Assembly: GCA_963705515.1 (NCBI GenBank)
Contig: CAVPJV010000002.1
Coordinates: forward strand, 248,001-312,000
DNA: 64,000 bases
Source of the DNA: Gaiellasilicea sp963705515
Lineage (GTDB): Bacteria; Actinomycetota; Thermoleophilia; Gaiellales; Gaiellaceae
Reading direction: 5' to 3'
Shown: one piece after another, positions 21,089 through 28,983 of the stretch
Layout of the letters: each line of letters opens with the position of its first letter
How positions within the stretch are numbered: the first letter of the stretch is position 1
Translations under genes and position numbers: made by a program
The notes under the pieces: generated by a model
What the model saw: the letters and a program-made list of their open reading frames with translations, nothing else
Database searches by the model: none
What the model was told of the DNA's origin: nothing

Positions 21089-22111
21089 TCACACGTGGGC
21101 GGGTACCGGCGCCAGCACGCGCTGGGCGAGCTCGACGAGCCGGTTCGAGTAACCCCACTCGTTGTCGTACCAGGCGACCACCTTGACCAGCCTGCCGTCG
21201 GTCACGGTCGTCAGCGGCGCGTCGAAGATCGACGAGTACGTCGACTTAACGATGTCGGACGAGACGAGCGGCTCCTCGCTGTAGCGCAGGATCCCGGCGA
21301 GCTCGCCGCGGTCGGCGCGCCGCGCGATCACCGTGTTGACCTCGTTGACGGACGTCCGCCGCTCCATCTCGAGGGTCAGGTCGACGAGCGAGCCCGTCGC
21401 CAGCGGCACGCGGACGGCGAAGCCCTGCAGCTTCCCGGCGAGCGCGGGCACGACCAGGCCGATCGCCTTCGCGGCGCCGGTCGAGGTGGGGACGAGGTTC
21501 GCGGCCGCGGCGCGGGCGCGCCGGTAGTCCTTGTGCGGGCCGTCGAGCAGCTGCTGGTCGCTCGTGTACGCATGCACGGTCGTCATCACGCCGTGCAGAA
21601 TGCCCAGCTCCTCGTGCAGGACCTTTGCGACCGGGGCGAGGCAGTTCGTCGTGCACGACGCATTGGAGATGATCCGGTCCAGCTCGGGATCGTAGGTCTC
21701 GAAGTTGACGCCCAGCACGACCGTGACATCCGGCTCCTTGGCGGGCGCGGAGATGATCACCTTCTTCGCTCCGGCCTCGAGGTGCTTCGCGGCGTCGGCG
21801 CGGGCGCGGAAGCGGCCGCTCGACTCGATCACGACCTCGACGCCGAGCTCGTCCCACGGCAGCTCGGCGGGATCGCTCACGGTCGGCGTCTCGATCCGGG
21901 TCCCGTCGACGACGAGCGCGCCCTCGACCAGCTCGACGGTGCCGGCGAACGGGCCGTAGACGGTGTCGTACTTGAGCAGGTGCGCGAGCATCGCCGGGTC
22001 TGCGACGTCGTTGATCGCGACCCATTCGATGTCGGCGCCCGACTCGATCGCGGCTCGGAACGCGGCGCGGCCGGTTCGCCCGAAGCCGTTGATGGCGGCA
22101 CGGACAGCCAT
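21089..22111 (-). CDS. gap: Glyceraldehyde-3-phosphate dehydrogenase
   Basis: A 340-residue phosphorylating GAPDH. NGFGRTGR binds the dinucleotide; the Asp in INDVADP after beta-2 suggests NAD+ preference; the catalytic Cys is in SNASCTTNCLAP and the His in TVHAYTSDQQLLDGPHKD; WYDNEWGYSNRLVELA ends the fold. ATG 22111 follows AAAGGAGGAG. The operator-like region at 22164-22231 lies between it and the divergent GltD-like gene; a weak minus-strand copy of the bipartite element (box near 22190-22202, CCGATG at 22164-22169) may serve it. Confidence 0.95.
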   Translation of the reverse strand: MAVRAAINGFGRTGRAAFRAAIESGADIEWVAINDVADPAMLAHLLKYDTVYGPFAGTVELVEGALVVDGTRIETPTVSDPAELPWDELGVEVVIESSGRFRARADAAKHLEAGAKKVIISAPAKEPDVTVVLGVNFETYDPELDRIISNASCTTNCLAPVAKVLHEELGILHGVMTTVHAYTSDQQLLDGPHKDYRRARAAAANLVPTSTGAAKAIGLVVPALAGKLQGFAVRVPLATGSLVDLTLEMERRTSVNEVNTVIARRADRGELAGILRYSEEPLVSSDIVKSTYSSIFDAPLTTVTDGRLVKVVAWYDNEWGYSNRLVELAQRVLAPVPAHV

Positions 22112-22190
22112 GACTCCTCCTTTGTCGATTGCTTCCGACGCTAGAGCCACGGCGGCGCCCGAACATCGGCGGTTCTCGCCGACGAAGGTG

Positions 22191-22231
22191 CGGCTTTCCC
22201 ACACGTCCGCCTCCGTGCCGACGCCGATGCC
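22191..22231 (+). promoter_or_regulatory. Bipartite element copy (weaker) upstream of ferredoxin oxidoreductase operon
   Basis: Box 1 CGGCTTTCCCACA (22191-22203), 20-nt spacer, CCGATGCC (22224-22231), ending 30 nt before the ATG at 22262. The same central bases read on the other strand give TGGGAAAGCCGCA, 19 nt, CCGATG toward gap. Confidence 0.4.
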
Positions 22232-22261
22232 GGCCGTCCGGCCGGCGCTGACACTCACTGC

Positions 22262-23548
22262 ATGAGTGTGCGCTCCGAAGAGCTGTACCGGGAGCTCCGC
22301 CCGCCGCTTTCCGCGGAGGCGGCTGTGGTCGAGGCGGACCGCTGCCTCGAGTGCGGCGGCCCCTACGCCGAGGCGCCGTGCGTGACGGCCTGCCCTGCGG
22401 ACGTCGACGTGCCGGGCTTTGTCGCGGCGATCGCCGCCTCCGACCCCGCGACGGCGGCGTTGACGATCTTCGCCGAGAACATCCTCGGCGGGACGTGCGC
22501 GCGTGTCTGCCCGGTCGAGATCCTCTGCCAGCGCGACTGCGTCCTCGTCCACGAGGGCAGGCGGCCGATCGAGATCGGCGCGCTCCAGCGCTACGCGACC
22601 GAGTGGGCCTACGCGCACGACGTCCCGCTGCGCCTCCCGGCGCAGCCGAACGGGAAGCGGGTGGCGGTGATCGGTGCCGGCCCGGCGGGCCTGGCCGCAG
22701 CCGGTGAGCTCGCCGCCGACGGCTACACGGTCACCGTTTACGACGAGCGCGAGGAGGTGGGTGGCCTCGTCCGCTATGCGATCGCTCCCTACCGCCAGTC
22801 GAACGAGCCGCTGCCGGACGAGGCGCGGCTGCTCGAGGACATGGGCGTCGAGCTCCGGCTCGGCGAGCGCGTCGACAAGGCGCGGCTGCAGGAGCTGGAA
22901 GCGGAGGTCGACGCGATCGTGCTCGCCGTGGGTCTGGGTGCCGACGTCGACGTCGCCTACGAGGGCGAGGACCTCGAGGGCGTCTGGGAGTCGCTGCCGT
23001 TCATCGAGCGGCTGAAGACAGGCGAGCCGCCCTCCGTGGGCAGCCGCGTCGCCGTCGTCGGCGGCGGCAACACCGCGATCGACGTCGCGGTCGAGGCGAA
23101 GCGGCTCGGCGCCGAGGTGTCGCTCCTGCTCTACCGGCGCACAGAAAACGAGATGCCCGCGTATGAGCACGAGGTCGAGCTCGCGCGCCATGAGGGAGTC
23201 GAGCTCCATTTCCTCACGAACCCCGTCGGCTTCGTCGGCGACGGGCGCGTCGAAGGGGTCCGCTGCGTCGAGATGCGCCTGGGCGCTCCGGACGAGAGCG
23301 GCAGGCGCCGTCCGGAGCCGGTCCCGGGAACCGAGTTCGTCGTGCCCGTCGACACCGTCGTCAAGGCGATCGGTCAGCGGCCGCGCGACGAATTCCGAGA
23401 GCTTTTGGAGTCGGTCGACGGGGAGGGGAGGACGCCGGACGCGAGGATCTTCGCCGCCGGCGACGCCGTCAACGGCGGTGCCAGCGTCGTCCAGGCGGTG
23501 GCGGACGCGAAGCGCGCCGTCCGCGCGCTCGAGGAGGCGCTGCGATGA
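22262..23548 (+). CDS. GltD-like FAD/Fe-S NAD(P)H oxidoreductase
   Basis: A 428-residue flavoprotein like the glutamate synthase small subunit and NfnB. N-terminal Cys clusters CLECGGPYAEAPCVTACP and CARVCPVEILCQRDC hold [4Fe-4S] centres; VIGAGPAGLAAAGELA binds FAD and VVGGGNTAIDVAVEAKRLGA binds NAD(P)H; FAAGDAVNGGASVV is the C-terminal FAD motif. No GltB partner is nearby. Instead it overlaps porC by 4 nt, so it likely passes electrons between NAD(P)H and the ferredoxin side of the 2-oxoacid oxidoreductase. Confidence 0.92.
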   Translation: MSVRSEELYRELRPPLSAEAAVVEADRCLECGGPYAEAPCVTACPADVDVPGFVAAIAASDPATAALTIFAENILGGTCARVCPVEILCQRDCVLVHEGRRPIEIGALQRYATEWAYAHDVPLRLPAQPNGKRVAVIGAGPAGLAAAGELAADGYTVTVYDEREEVGGLVRYAIAPYRQSNEPLPDEARLLEDMGVELRLGERVDKARLQELEAEVDAIVLAVGLGADVDVAYEGEDLEGVWESLPFIERLKTGEPPSVGSRVAVVGGGNTAIDVAVEAKRLGAEVSLLLYRRTENEMPAYEHEVELARHEGVELHFLTNPVGFVGDGRVEGVRCVEMRLGAPDESGRRRPEPVPGTEFVVPVDTVVKAIGQRPRDEFRELLESVDGEGRTPDARIFAAGDAVNGGASVVQAVADAKRAVRALEEALR

Positions 23549-24081
23549 GCGGGCTGACCGAGATCCGCTGGCATGCGCGCGCCGGTCAGGGCGCCAAGAC
23601 GGCCGCCCAGATCCTGGCGCTGGCACTGCTGCGCGACGGGAAGGGCGTGCAGGCGTTCCCGGAGTACGGTCCGGAGCGCCGCGGCGCGCCGCTACGCGCA
23701 TTCACGCGCGTCGACGACCGGCCGATCCGGCGCCACGACACGATCACGGACCCGGACGTGGTCGTCGTGCTCGAGCCGTCGCTCGTGCACGAGGACGGCA
23801 TCGCCGACGGCCTCGACCCGGACGGCTTCGTTCTCTTCAACGGGGAGGAGACTCCTCCCGAACTGGACGGGGTCGAGGTGCGCTGCGTGCCGGCCACGCG
23901 GCTCGCCGCGACACGCGGAGCCGGGTTCGTGAACATGGTCATGCTCGGAGCGGTCGCGGCCGCGCTCGGCGAGCCCGCGCTGCCGAAGCTGCAGGAGGCT
24001 GCGGTCGAGACGCTCGGCAGGAAGGTCCCGGACGCCGAGGTGCGCTGGGCGCTCGCGGAGGGATACGCATGGCTGAGCTGA
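23545..24081 (+). CDS. porC: 2-oxoacid:ferredoxin oxidoreductase, gamma subunit
   Basis: A 178-residue gamma subunit. HARAGQGAKTAAQILALALL and FPEYGPERRGAPLRAF are the family landmarks. With porD, porA and porB it forms the four-subunit enzyme that converts pyruvate (or another 2-oxoacid) + CoA to acyl-CoA, CO2 and reduced ferredoxin. Its ATG overlaps the stop of the GltD-like gene and its end overlaps porD by 13 nt. Substrate preference cannot be read from sequence alone. Confidence 0.93.
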   Translation: MSGLTEIRWHARAGQGAKTAAQILALALLRDGKGVQAFPEYGPERRGAPLRAFTRVDDRPIRRHDTITDPDVVVVLEPSLVHEDGIADGLDPDGFVLFNGEETPPELDGVEVRCVPATRLAATRGAGFVNMVMLGAVAAALGEPALPKLQEAAVETLGRKVPDAEVRWALAEGYAWLS

Positions 24082-24347
24082 CGGACTGGCAGCACCTGCC
24101 CGTCGCCGGCGTCGTCCGGCCGGACACGGCCGTTCGGCCCGTGACCGGCGGCTGGCGCACCGGCGAGCGGCCTGAGGCCGACCTCCCCGCCTGTGTCAAC
24201 TGCCTCCTCTGCTGGCTCTACTGCCCCGACTCGGCGATCCTCATCGAGGGCGAGACCTTCACCGGGATTGACCTCGACGCCTGCAAGGGCTGCGCGATCT
24301 GTGCGGAGATCTGCCCGGTCGGCGCGATCGCGATGGTGGCGGAATGA
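24069..24347 (+). CDS. porD: 2-oxoacid:ferredoxin oxidoreductase, delta (ferredoxin) subunit
   Basis: A 92-residue 2x[4Fe-4S] subunit. The two clusters are CVNCLLCWLYCPDSAI and CKGCAICAEICPVGAI; the preceding segment (RPDTAVRPVTGGWRTGERP) is the usual docking arm. ATG 24069 lies inside the end of porC, and its TGA overlaps the porA ATG, so all subunits are translationally coupled. Confidence 0.93.
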   Translation: MAELTDWQHLPVAGVVRPDTAVRPVTGGWRTGERPEADLPACVNCLLCWLYCPDSAILIEGETFTGIDLDACKGCAICAEICPVGAIAMVAE

Positions 24348-25498
24348 GCGACGTGCGTCTTCTCACCGGCGGCGAGGCGGTTGCGCACGCGATGCGCCAG
24401 ATCGACCCCGACGTCGTTCCCGTCTACCCGATCACGCCGCAGACGCCGATCATCCAGACGTTCGCCAAGCTCGTCGCCGACGGCGCGGCCGGGACGGAGA
24501 TCGTCAACGTCGAGTCCGAACACTCGGCGATGAGCGCTGCGATCGGTGCCGCTCTCGCCGGCGCGCGGACGATGACGGCGACCTCCTCGCAGGGACTCGC
24601 TCTGATGGCCGAGGTCGTCTACATCGCCGCCTCGATGCGCGCGCCGATCGTGATGGCGCTCGGCAACCGCGCCCTCTCCGGTCCGATCAACATCCACTGC
24701 GACCACTCCGACTCGATGCTGATCCGCGACTCCGGTGTGATCCAGCTCTTCGCCGAGAACGCGCAGGAGGCATACGACCTGACCCTGATCGCGCCGCGGC
24801 TCGCCGAGCATCCCGCCGTGCTGCTGCCGGTACTTGTCTGCCAGGACGGCTTCACGATCACGCACTCCGCCGAGCCAGTCGAGCTTCTTGCCGACGACAT
24901 CGTCCGCGGCTTCATCGGCGACTACCGGATTCCGCACTCGGTCCTCGACGTCGCACACCCGACGACGCAGGGGCCGTTCGCGATGCCGGACTACTACTAC
25001 GAGTTCCGCCGCCAGCAGGCCGCCGCGATCGAGGCCTCGGAGACCGCATTCGGCGACCTGGCGTCCGAGTTCGAACGGCTCGCCGGCCGCACCTACGGCG
25101 CGGTCGAGGAGTACCGGCTCGACGGCGCTGCGACCGCGATCGTCGCGCTCGGCTCGACGGCCGGCACCGTGAAGGACGTCGTCGACGAGCTGCGCGACGA
25201 GGGCGAGGCCGTCGGCCTGCTCAGGATCACCTCGTTCCGACCCTTCCCCGCTGCGGCGGTGGTCGCTGCGCTGGGCGGGGTCGAGTCCGTCGTCGTGCTC
25301 GACCGCGCCGACTCGCCGGGCGGGACGCCACCGCTCCATGCGGAGGTGGCGGCCGCGCTCTACGGCAGCGGCTGCGAGCTCCACGGTGCCGTCTACGGCC
25401 TGGGCGGGCGCGACCTCCATCCAGCCGACATTCGCGCCGTCTTCGCCGGCGCGACTCCCGCCCACATCGGCCTGCGAGGTGACGCATGTCCCGCCTGA
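24344..25498 (+). CDS. porA: 2-oxoacid:ferredoxin oxidoreductase, alpha subunit
   Basis: A 384-residue alpha subunit. VYPITPQTPIIQTFAKL and NVESEHSAMSAAIGAALAGA are the pyrimidine-domain signatures, with TSSQGLALMAEVVY next; LDRADSPGGTPPLHAEV marks the C-terminal CoA-side domain. Overlaps porD by 4 nt and porB by 13 nt. Confidence 0.94.
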   Translation: MSDVRLLTGGEAVAHAMRQIDPDVVPVYPITPQTPIIQTFAKLVADGAAGTEIVNVESEHSAMSAAIGAALAGARTMTATSSQGLALMAEVVYIAASMRAPIVMALGNRALSGPINIHCDHSDSMLIRDSGVIQLFAENAQEAYDLTLIAPRLAEHPAVLLPVLVCQDGFTITHSAEPVELLADDIVRGFIGDYRIPHSVLDVAHPTTQGPFAMPDYYYEFRRQQAAAIEASETAFGDLASEFERLAGRTYGAVEEYRLDGAATAIVALGSTAGTVKDVVDELRDEGEAVGLLRITSFRPFPAAAVVAALGGVESVVVLDRADSPGGTPPLHAEVAAALYGSGCELHGAVYGLGGRDLHPADIRAVFAGATPAHIGLRGDACPA

Positions 25499-26448
25499 AG
25501 ACACTCGTACGCAACCAGGACGGGGTGCAGCCGTTGCGCGGCGGGCACTCTCTCTGCCAGGGGTGCGGTGTCCCGATGGTCGTCCGGACCGTGCTCAGCA
25601 CGATCAAGCAGCCCACGGTCGTCGTCAACGCGACCGGCTGCCTCGAGGTTGCGACGACGCGATACCCGACCACCGCCTGGAACGTGCCCTGGCTCCACGT
25701 CGCCTTCGAGAACGCGGCCGCCGTCGCGAGCGGTGTCGAGAGCGCGCAGCGCGCGCTGCGCCGCCGGCACGCGCTCCCGGCGGGCGAGGACGTCGCGGTC
25801 GTCGTCTTCGCGGGCGACGGCGGCACCTACGACATCGGGCTGCAGGCGCTCTCCGGCGCTCTCGAGCGTGGGCACAAGTTCCTCTTCGTCTGCTACGACA
25901 ACGAGGCCTACATGAACACGGGCGTGCAGCGCTCGAGCGCGACGCCGTTCGGCGCGAGCACGACGACGAGCCCGGCCGGCCGCGAGAGCTGGGGCAAGGC
26001 ACAGCAGCGCAAGGACATGACCGCGATCGCAGTCGCGCATCATGTGCCGTACGTCGCGCAGGCCGCGGCGACGCACTGGCACGACTTGAGCGTCAAGGTG
26101 GAGCGGGCGGTTGCCGCGGACGGGCCGGCGTTCCTGAACGTGCTCACCGACTGCCCGGTCGGCTGGGGCCACGAGCCGCGGCTGTTCGCGAAGGTCGTCG
26201 GCGGTGCGGTGGACTGCCTCTTCTGGCCGCTGTACGAGGTGGTCGACGGAAGCTACCGGCTGACGTATCTGCCGCCGGCGGTGTTGCCGGTCGCGGAGTG
26301 GCTGGCGCTCCAGGGGCGGTTCGCCCACCTGCTGCGCCCGGAGAACGCGAGTGTGGTCGCCGACATCCAGGCGCAGGTCGAAGAAGACTGGCTGGCGTTG
26401 CTCGACCGGTGCGGCGGCCGCACGCTGGTCGGCTCCGGCAGGAGCTGA
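25486..26448 (+). CDS. porB: 2-oxoacid:ferredoxin oxidoreductase, beta (TPP) subunit
   Basis: A 320-residue beta subunit holding thiamine pyrophosphate and the proximal [4Fe-4S]. GHSLCQGCGVPM and ATGCLEV provide cysteines; FAGDGGTYDIGLQALSGALE is the TPP/Mg motif; NEAYMNTGVQRSSATPFGA follows. The last 30 residues (RPENASVVADIQAQVEEDW...) recur as a decayed copy at 30575-30742. No clear terminator follows in the 84 bases before the convergent HicA-like gene. Confidence 0.95.
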   Translation: MSRLKTLVRNQDGVQPLRGGHSLCQGCGVPMVVRTVLSTIKQPTVVVNATGCLEVATTRYPTTAWNVPWLHVAFENAAAVASGVESAQRALRRRHALPAGEDVAVVVFAGDGGTYDIGLQALSGALERGHKFLFVCYDNEAYMNTGVQRSSATPFGASTTTSPAGRESWGKAQQRKDMTAIAVAHHVPYVAQAAATHWHDLSVKVERAVAADGPAFLNVLTDCPVGWGHEPRLFAKVVGGAVDCLFWPLYEVVDGSYRLTYLPPAVLPVAEWLALQGRFAHLLRPENASVVADIQAQVEEDWLALLDRCGGRTLVGSGRS

Positions 26449-26532
26449 TCCTCGGCAGGCGCGGCTCGGTCCGGGCGGCCGAGCAGGCTGCGTAACTCGG
26501 CATCGCCCTCCGGGCAGTCTGGAGCCCGGGTG

Positions 26533-26742
26533 TCAGAGGTCGATGCCGAGCTTGCGCAGTTCGACGATCGCGGTTCTGCGCCAGCGGATCGTGTCGGGCG
26601 AGAAGGGGAGCATGAAGGGCATCCCGTTCTGTTTGCGGAGTGGCTTGCCGTCTCGCAGGACGCGGTAATGGCCCGGCGTCGGCTCGACAGTGAGCCCGAC
26701 GGACTCTAGCCGGCGGATGAACTCACGGACGTCCTTTCTCAT
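26533..26742 (-). CDS. HicA-like small basic protein
   Basis: A 69-residue protein (start ATG 26742; GTG 26787 would add 15 residues). MRKDVREFIRRLESVGLTVE followed by PGHYRVLRDGKPL resembles the HicA dsRBD-like fold, in which GxHxx carries the catalytic His, but no HicB antitoxin is adjacent. The C-terminal FSPDTIRWRRTAIVELRKLG is unlike typical HicA. Probably an orphan nucleic-acid-binding protein; role unknown. It follows the PPOX gene with almost no gap. Confidence 0.55.
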   Translation of the reverse strand: MRKDVREFIRRLESVGLTVEPTPGHYRVLRDGKPLRKQNGMPFMLPFSPDTIRWRRTAIVELRKLGIDL

Positions 26743-26774
26743 GTCGCCTGGGCGTGCCGATTCACGAATGAGAT

Positions 26775-27194
26775 CTAGGCAGTCCACGGGCCGACGCCGC
26801 CGATTCGCTCCACCGTGATGTGGAGCACGCGGCCGGGGGGAGGATCGGCCATGGGCGGGAAGGTGACGTCGGGCCCGAGGTAGACGTGGGCGAGACGCTG
26901 CAGCAGTTCCGCGGCTCCGCCCTCGACGACTCGTGCCCGCCCGTGGACGACGAGGTACTGCTTGAGACCGGGCGGCTGGATCTCGGTGCCCTCGATCGAG
27001 AGGGCGACGCGTGGGTCGCGGGCGATGTTCCGGAGCTTCGCCTGATCGACGTTGAGGTGTCCCGAGACGATCTCGTCTTGGTCGAGTCCGACCCAGATGC
27101 AGGTCACCTGCGGTGAGCCGTCGGCGTTGAGCGTGACGAGGTGGGCCACCGAGCCGGATTCGATCAGCGCGCGGGCACTCTGTGGCAGTTTCAT
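26775..27194 (-). CDS. PPOX-class (F420/FMN-dependent) oxidoreductase
   Basis: A 139-residue split-barrel flavoprotein. AHLVTLNADGSPQVTCIWV and GHLNVDQAKLRNIARDPRVA are typical of actinobacterial PPOX-class F420-dependent enzymes; the tail RVLHITVERIGGVGPWTA is the dimer strand. It reduces or oxidises a small substrate using F420 or FMN. It carries the upstream bipartite element at 27231-27271 and is cotranscribed with the HicA-like gene. Confidence 0.85.
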   Translation of the reverse strand: MKLPQSARALIESGSVAHLVTLNADGSPQVTCIWVGLDQDEIVSGHLNVDQAKLRNIARDPRVALSIEGTEIQPPGLKQYLVVHGRARVVEGGAAELLQRLAHVYLGPDVTFPPMADPPPGRVLHITVERIGGVGPWTA

Positions 27195-27230
27195 CTGCTC
27201 AAGGGTGCCTTAGGCGTCCGAGCCGGGCAA

Positions 27231-27271
27231 GCCATCGGCTCGCTCTTTGCCGGGACATTGCGGGGATTCAT
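27231..27271 (-). promoter_or_regulatory. Bipartite element copy upstream of PPOX gene
   Basis: Box 1 ATGAATCCCCGCA (27259-27271), 20-nt spacer, CCGATGGC (27231-27238). It ends 36 nt before the ATG at 27194. Confidence 0.55.
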
Positions 27272-27286
27272 CTGCACGCCGTGTGC

Positions 27287-27871
27287 TCACTTGGGTGTGA
27301 GGCCCGCGAGGACAAGTGCTCGGACGTTTTGGTAGCTCGTGTCGATATCGGGGTCGGACCACGCAGTGGCATTGATCGGGTTGTGGAAGCGAGCGGTGGC
27401 GTCGAAGACGGCGCGGGCCGAGGCGACCGGGCCCGGGCTGTCGAATTCGCCGCGCGCGTCCCCGTCGGCGATGATCCGGGTGAGTTGCCCGAGCAGGCTG
27501 TCGACGTGTGCTTTGACGACCTCGCGCGCGTCGGCCGTGAGCTCGATGTAGGTGGCGAAGAGCTCGGGCTCCTCGAGCGCCTTGCGGCGCTTGCTGCTGA
27601 CGAGGAGGTCGAGCCAGCGTTGCAGCCGCTCGGTGGCGGCGCCCTCCTCATCGGCCACGGTTGCAAGGGGGGCGGAGATGCTCGTGAGCCAGCGTTCGGT
27701 GACGGCGTCGCGTAGCGCGGCCTTGCTGGGGAAGTGGCGGTAGACGCTGCCGTGGCTGACGCCGAGGCCGCGGGCGACATCGACGACGTTCGCTTTCGCG
27801 GGGCCGTAGCGGCGGAGGACGTCTTCCGCTGCTTCCAGGATCCGCTCGGCGGTCAGTGTTTCGGTCGTCAT
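27287..27871 (-). CDS. TetR-family repressor
   Basis: A 194-residue TetR regulator. The N-terminal HTH is AKANVVDVARGLGVSHGSVY with RHFPSKAALRDAV; the C-terminal ligand domain resembles TetR_C-like domains (ELFATYIELTADAREVV). It starts 12 nt after the aldo-keto reductase stop, so both are on one mRNA and the repressor probably controls its own operon through the inverted repeat at 28935-28960. Ligand unknown. Confidence 0.9.
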   Translation of the reverse strand: MTTETLTAERILEAAEDVLRRYGPAKANVVDVARGLGVSHGSVYRHFPSKAALRDAVTERWLTSISAPLATVADEEGAATERLQRWLDLLVSSKRRKALEEPELFATYIELTADAREVVKAHVDSLLGQLTRIIADGDARGEFDSPGPVASARAVFDATARFHNPINATAWSDPDIDTSYQNVRALVLAGLTPK

Positions 27872-27883
27872 GGGAGCGGGAGC

Positions 27884-28888
27884 CTAGCCCCGCTCGCTGT
27901 CCAGGATCGCCATCTGCTCGGCCTGGTAGCGCTCGCCGGCGGCTGCGTCGGCCGGGATCGCCTGCTCGATCTGCGCCAGGTCGTCGACGCCGAGCTCGAC
28001 GTCGAGCGCGCCGAGCGCCTCGGTGAGCCGCTCGCGGCGGCGGGCGCCGACGAGCGGGACGACGTCGTACCCGCGCGAGAGCGCCCAGGCGATCGCGAGC
28101 TGCGCGACGGTCGCTCCCTTGGCCTCGGCGATTCCCCGCAGCGTCTCGACGAGGGTGAGGTTGCGCTCGAGGTTCTCGCCCGTGAACCGGGGCGCCGAGG
28201 CGCGGAAGTCGTGGGGCGTGAGCGACTGCTCCCGCTCCCTCGACCAATGGCCGGAGAGCAGACCGCGGGAGAGGACGCCGTAGGCGGTGAGGCTGATCCC
28301 GAGCTCGCGGCAGGTCGGCAGGATCATGTCCTCGATCCCGCGCGAGATCAGCGAGTACTCGATCTGCAGGTCGGAGATCGGATGGACCGCGTGCGCGCGC
28401 CGCACGGTCTCCGCACCCGCCTCGGAGAGACCGATGTGGCGGACGTAGCCGGCCTGCACGAGCTCCGCGATCGCGCCGACCGTCTCCTCGATCGGGACGT
28501 CCGCGAAGACGCGTCCCGGCCGGTAGACATCGACGTAGTCGGTGCCGAGACGGCGGAGCGTGTAGGCGAGGAAGTTCTTGACCGCGGGCGGACGCAGGTC
28601 GTTCCCGACGATCGCGCCGTCCGGGCCGCGCATGAGCCCGAACTTGACGCTGATCACCGCGTCCTCGCGGTTGCGGCCTGAGAGCGCCTTTCCGATCAGG
28701 AGCTCGTTGTGCCCGGCCGCGTAATAGTCGCCGGTGTCGAGCAGGCTGATGCCGGCTTCGAGCGCCGCCTGGATCGTGGCGATCGACTCCGCCTCGTCGG
28801 CTGGGCCGTAGAAGTCGGACATGCCCATGCAGCCGAGACCGAGCGCGGAGACGGTCGGGCCGGTCGTGCCGAGCGTGCGTGTTTCCAT
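27884..28888 (-). CDS. Aldo/keto reductase
   Basis: A 334-residue (beta/alpha)8 NADPH-dependent reductase of the AKR13-like group. LGLGCMGMSDFYGPADEAES opens the barrel; catalytic Asp and Tyr lie in DTGDYYAAGHNELLIG, the Lys in VISVKFG, but the usual His of the LHR(P/I)D motif is replaced: the strand reads YVDVYRPGRV, so the general-acid His/second-shell residue is Pro-Gly. Operon with the TetR gene downstream. Confidence 0.88.
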   Translation of the reverse strand: METRTLGTTGPTVSALGLGCMGMSDFYGPADEAESIATIQAALEAGISLLDTGDYYAAGHNELLIGKALSGRNREDAVISVKFGLMRGPDGAIVGNDLRPPAVKNFLAYTLRRLGTDYVDVYRPGRVFADVPIEETVGAIAELVQAGYVRHIGLSEAGAETVRRAHAVHPISDLQIEYSLISRGIEDMILPTCRELGISLTAYGVLSRGLLSGHWSREREQSLTPHDFRASAPRFTGENLERNLTLVETLRGIAEAKGATVAQLAIAWALSRGYDVVPLVGARRRERLTEALGALDVELGVDDLAQIEQAIPADAAAGERYQAEQMAILDSERG

Positions 28889-28934
28889 GGAGCAGTCCCT
28901 CCGGTCGTTGCGTGGCGCCAGAGATCGGATCTGA

Positions 28935-28960
28935 AAATGACAGATTTCAATCTATGTCAT
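28935..28960. promoter_or_regulatory. Candidate TetR operator
   Basis: AATGACA (28935-28941) and TGTCATT (28954-28960) form a 7-bp inverted repeat, extended by AGAT and ATCT with one extra base on one side. It is AT-rich against its surroundings and lies 47 nt before the aldo-keto reductase ATG. Confidence 0.55.
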
Positions 28961-28983
28961 TGCATGGCAACCAAGAACGCGAC

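Noticed and set aside
21089..23701. Single 870-codon minus-strand frame covering gap and the region opposite the GltD-like gene
   Set aside because: The true GAPDH begins at ATG 22111 with a good ribosome site; the upstream part is antisense to the GltD-like gene.
26533..27194. HicA-HicB toxin-antitoxin pair
   Set aside because: The neighbour is a PPOX-class flavoprotein, not HicB, and the HicA-like protein has an atypical C-terminus.
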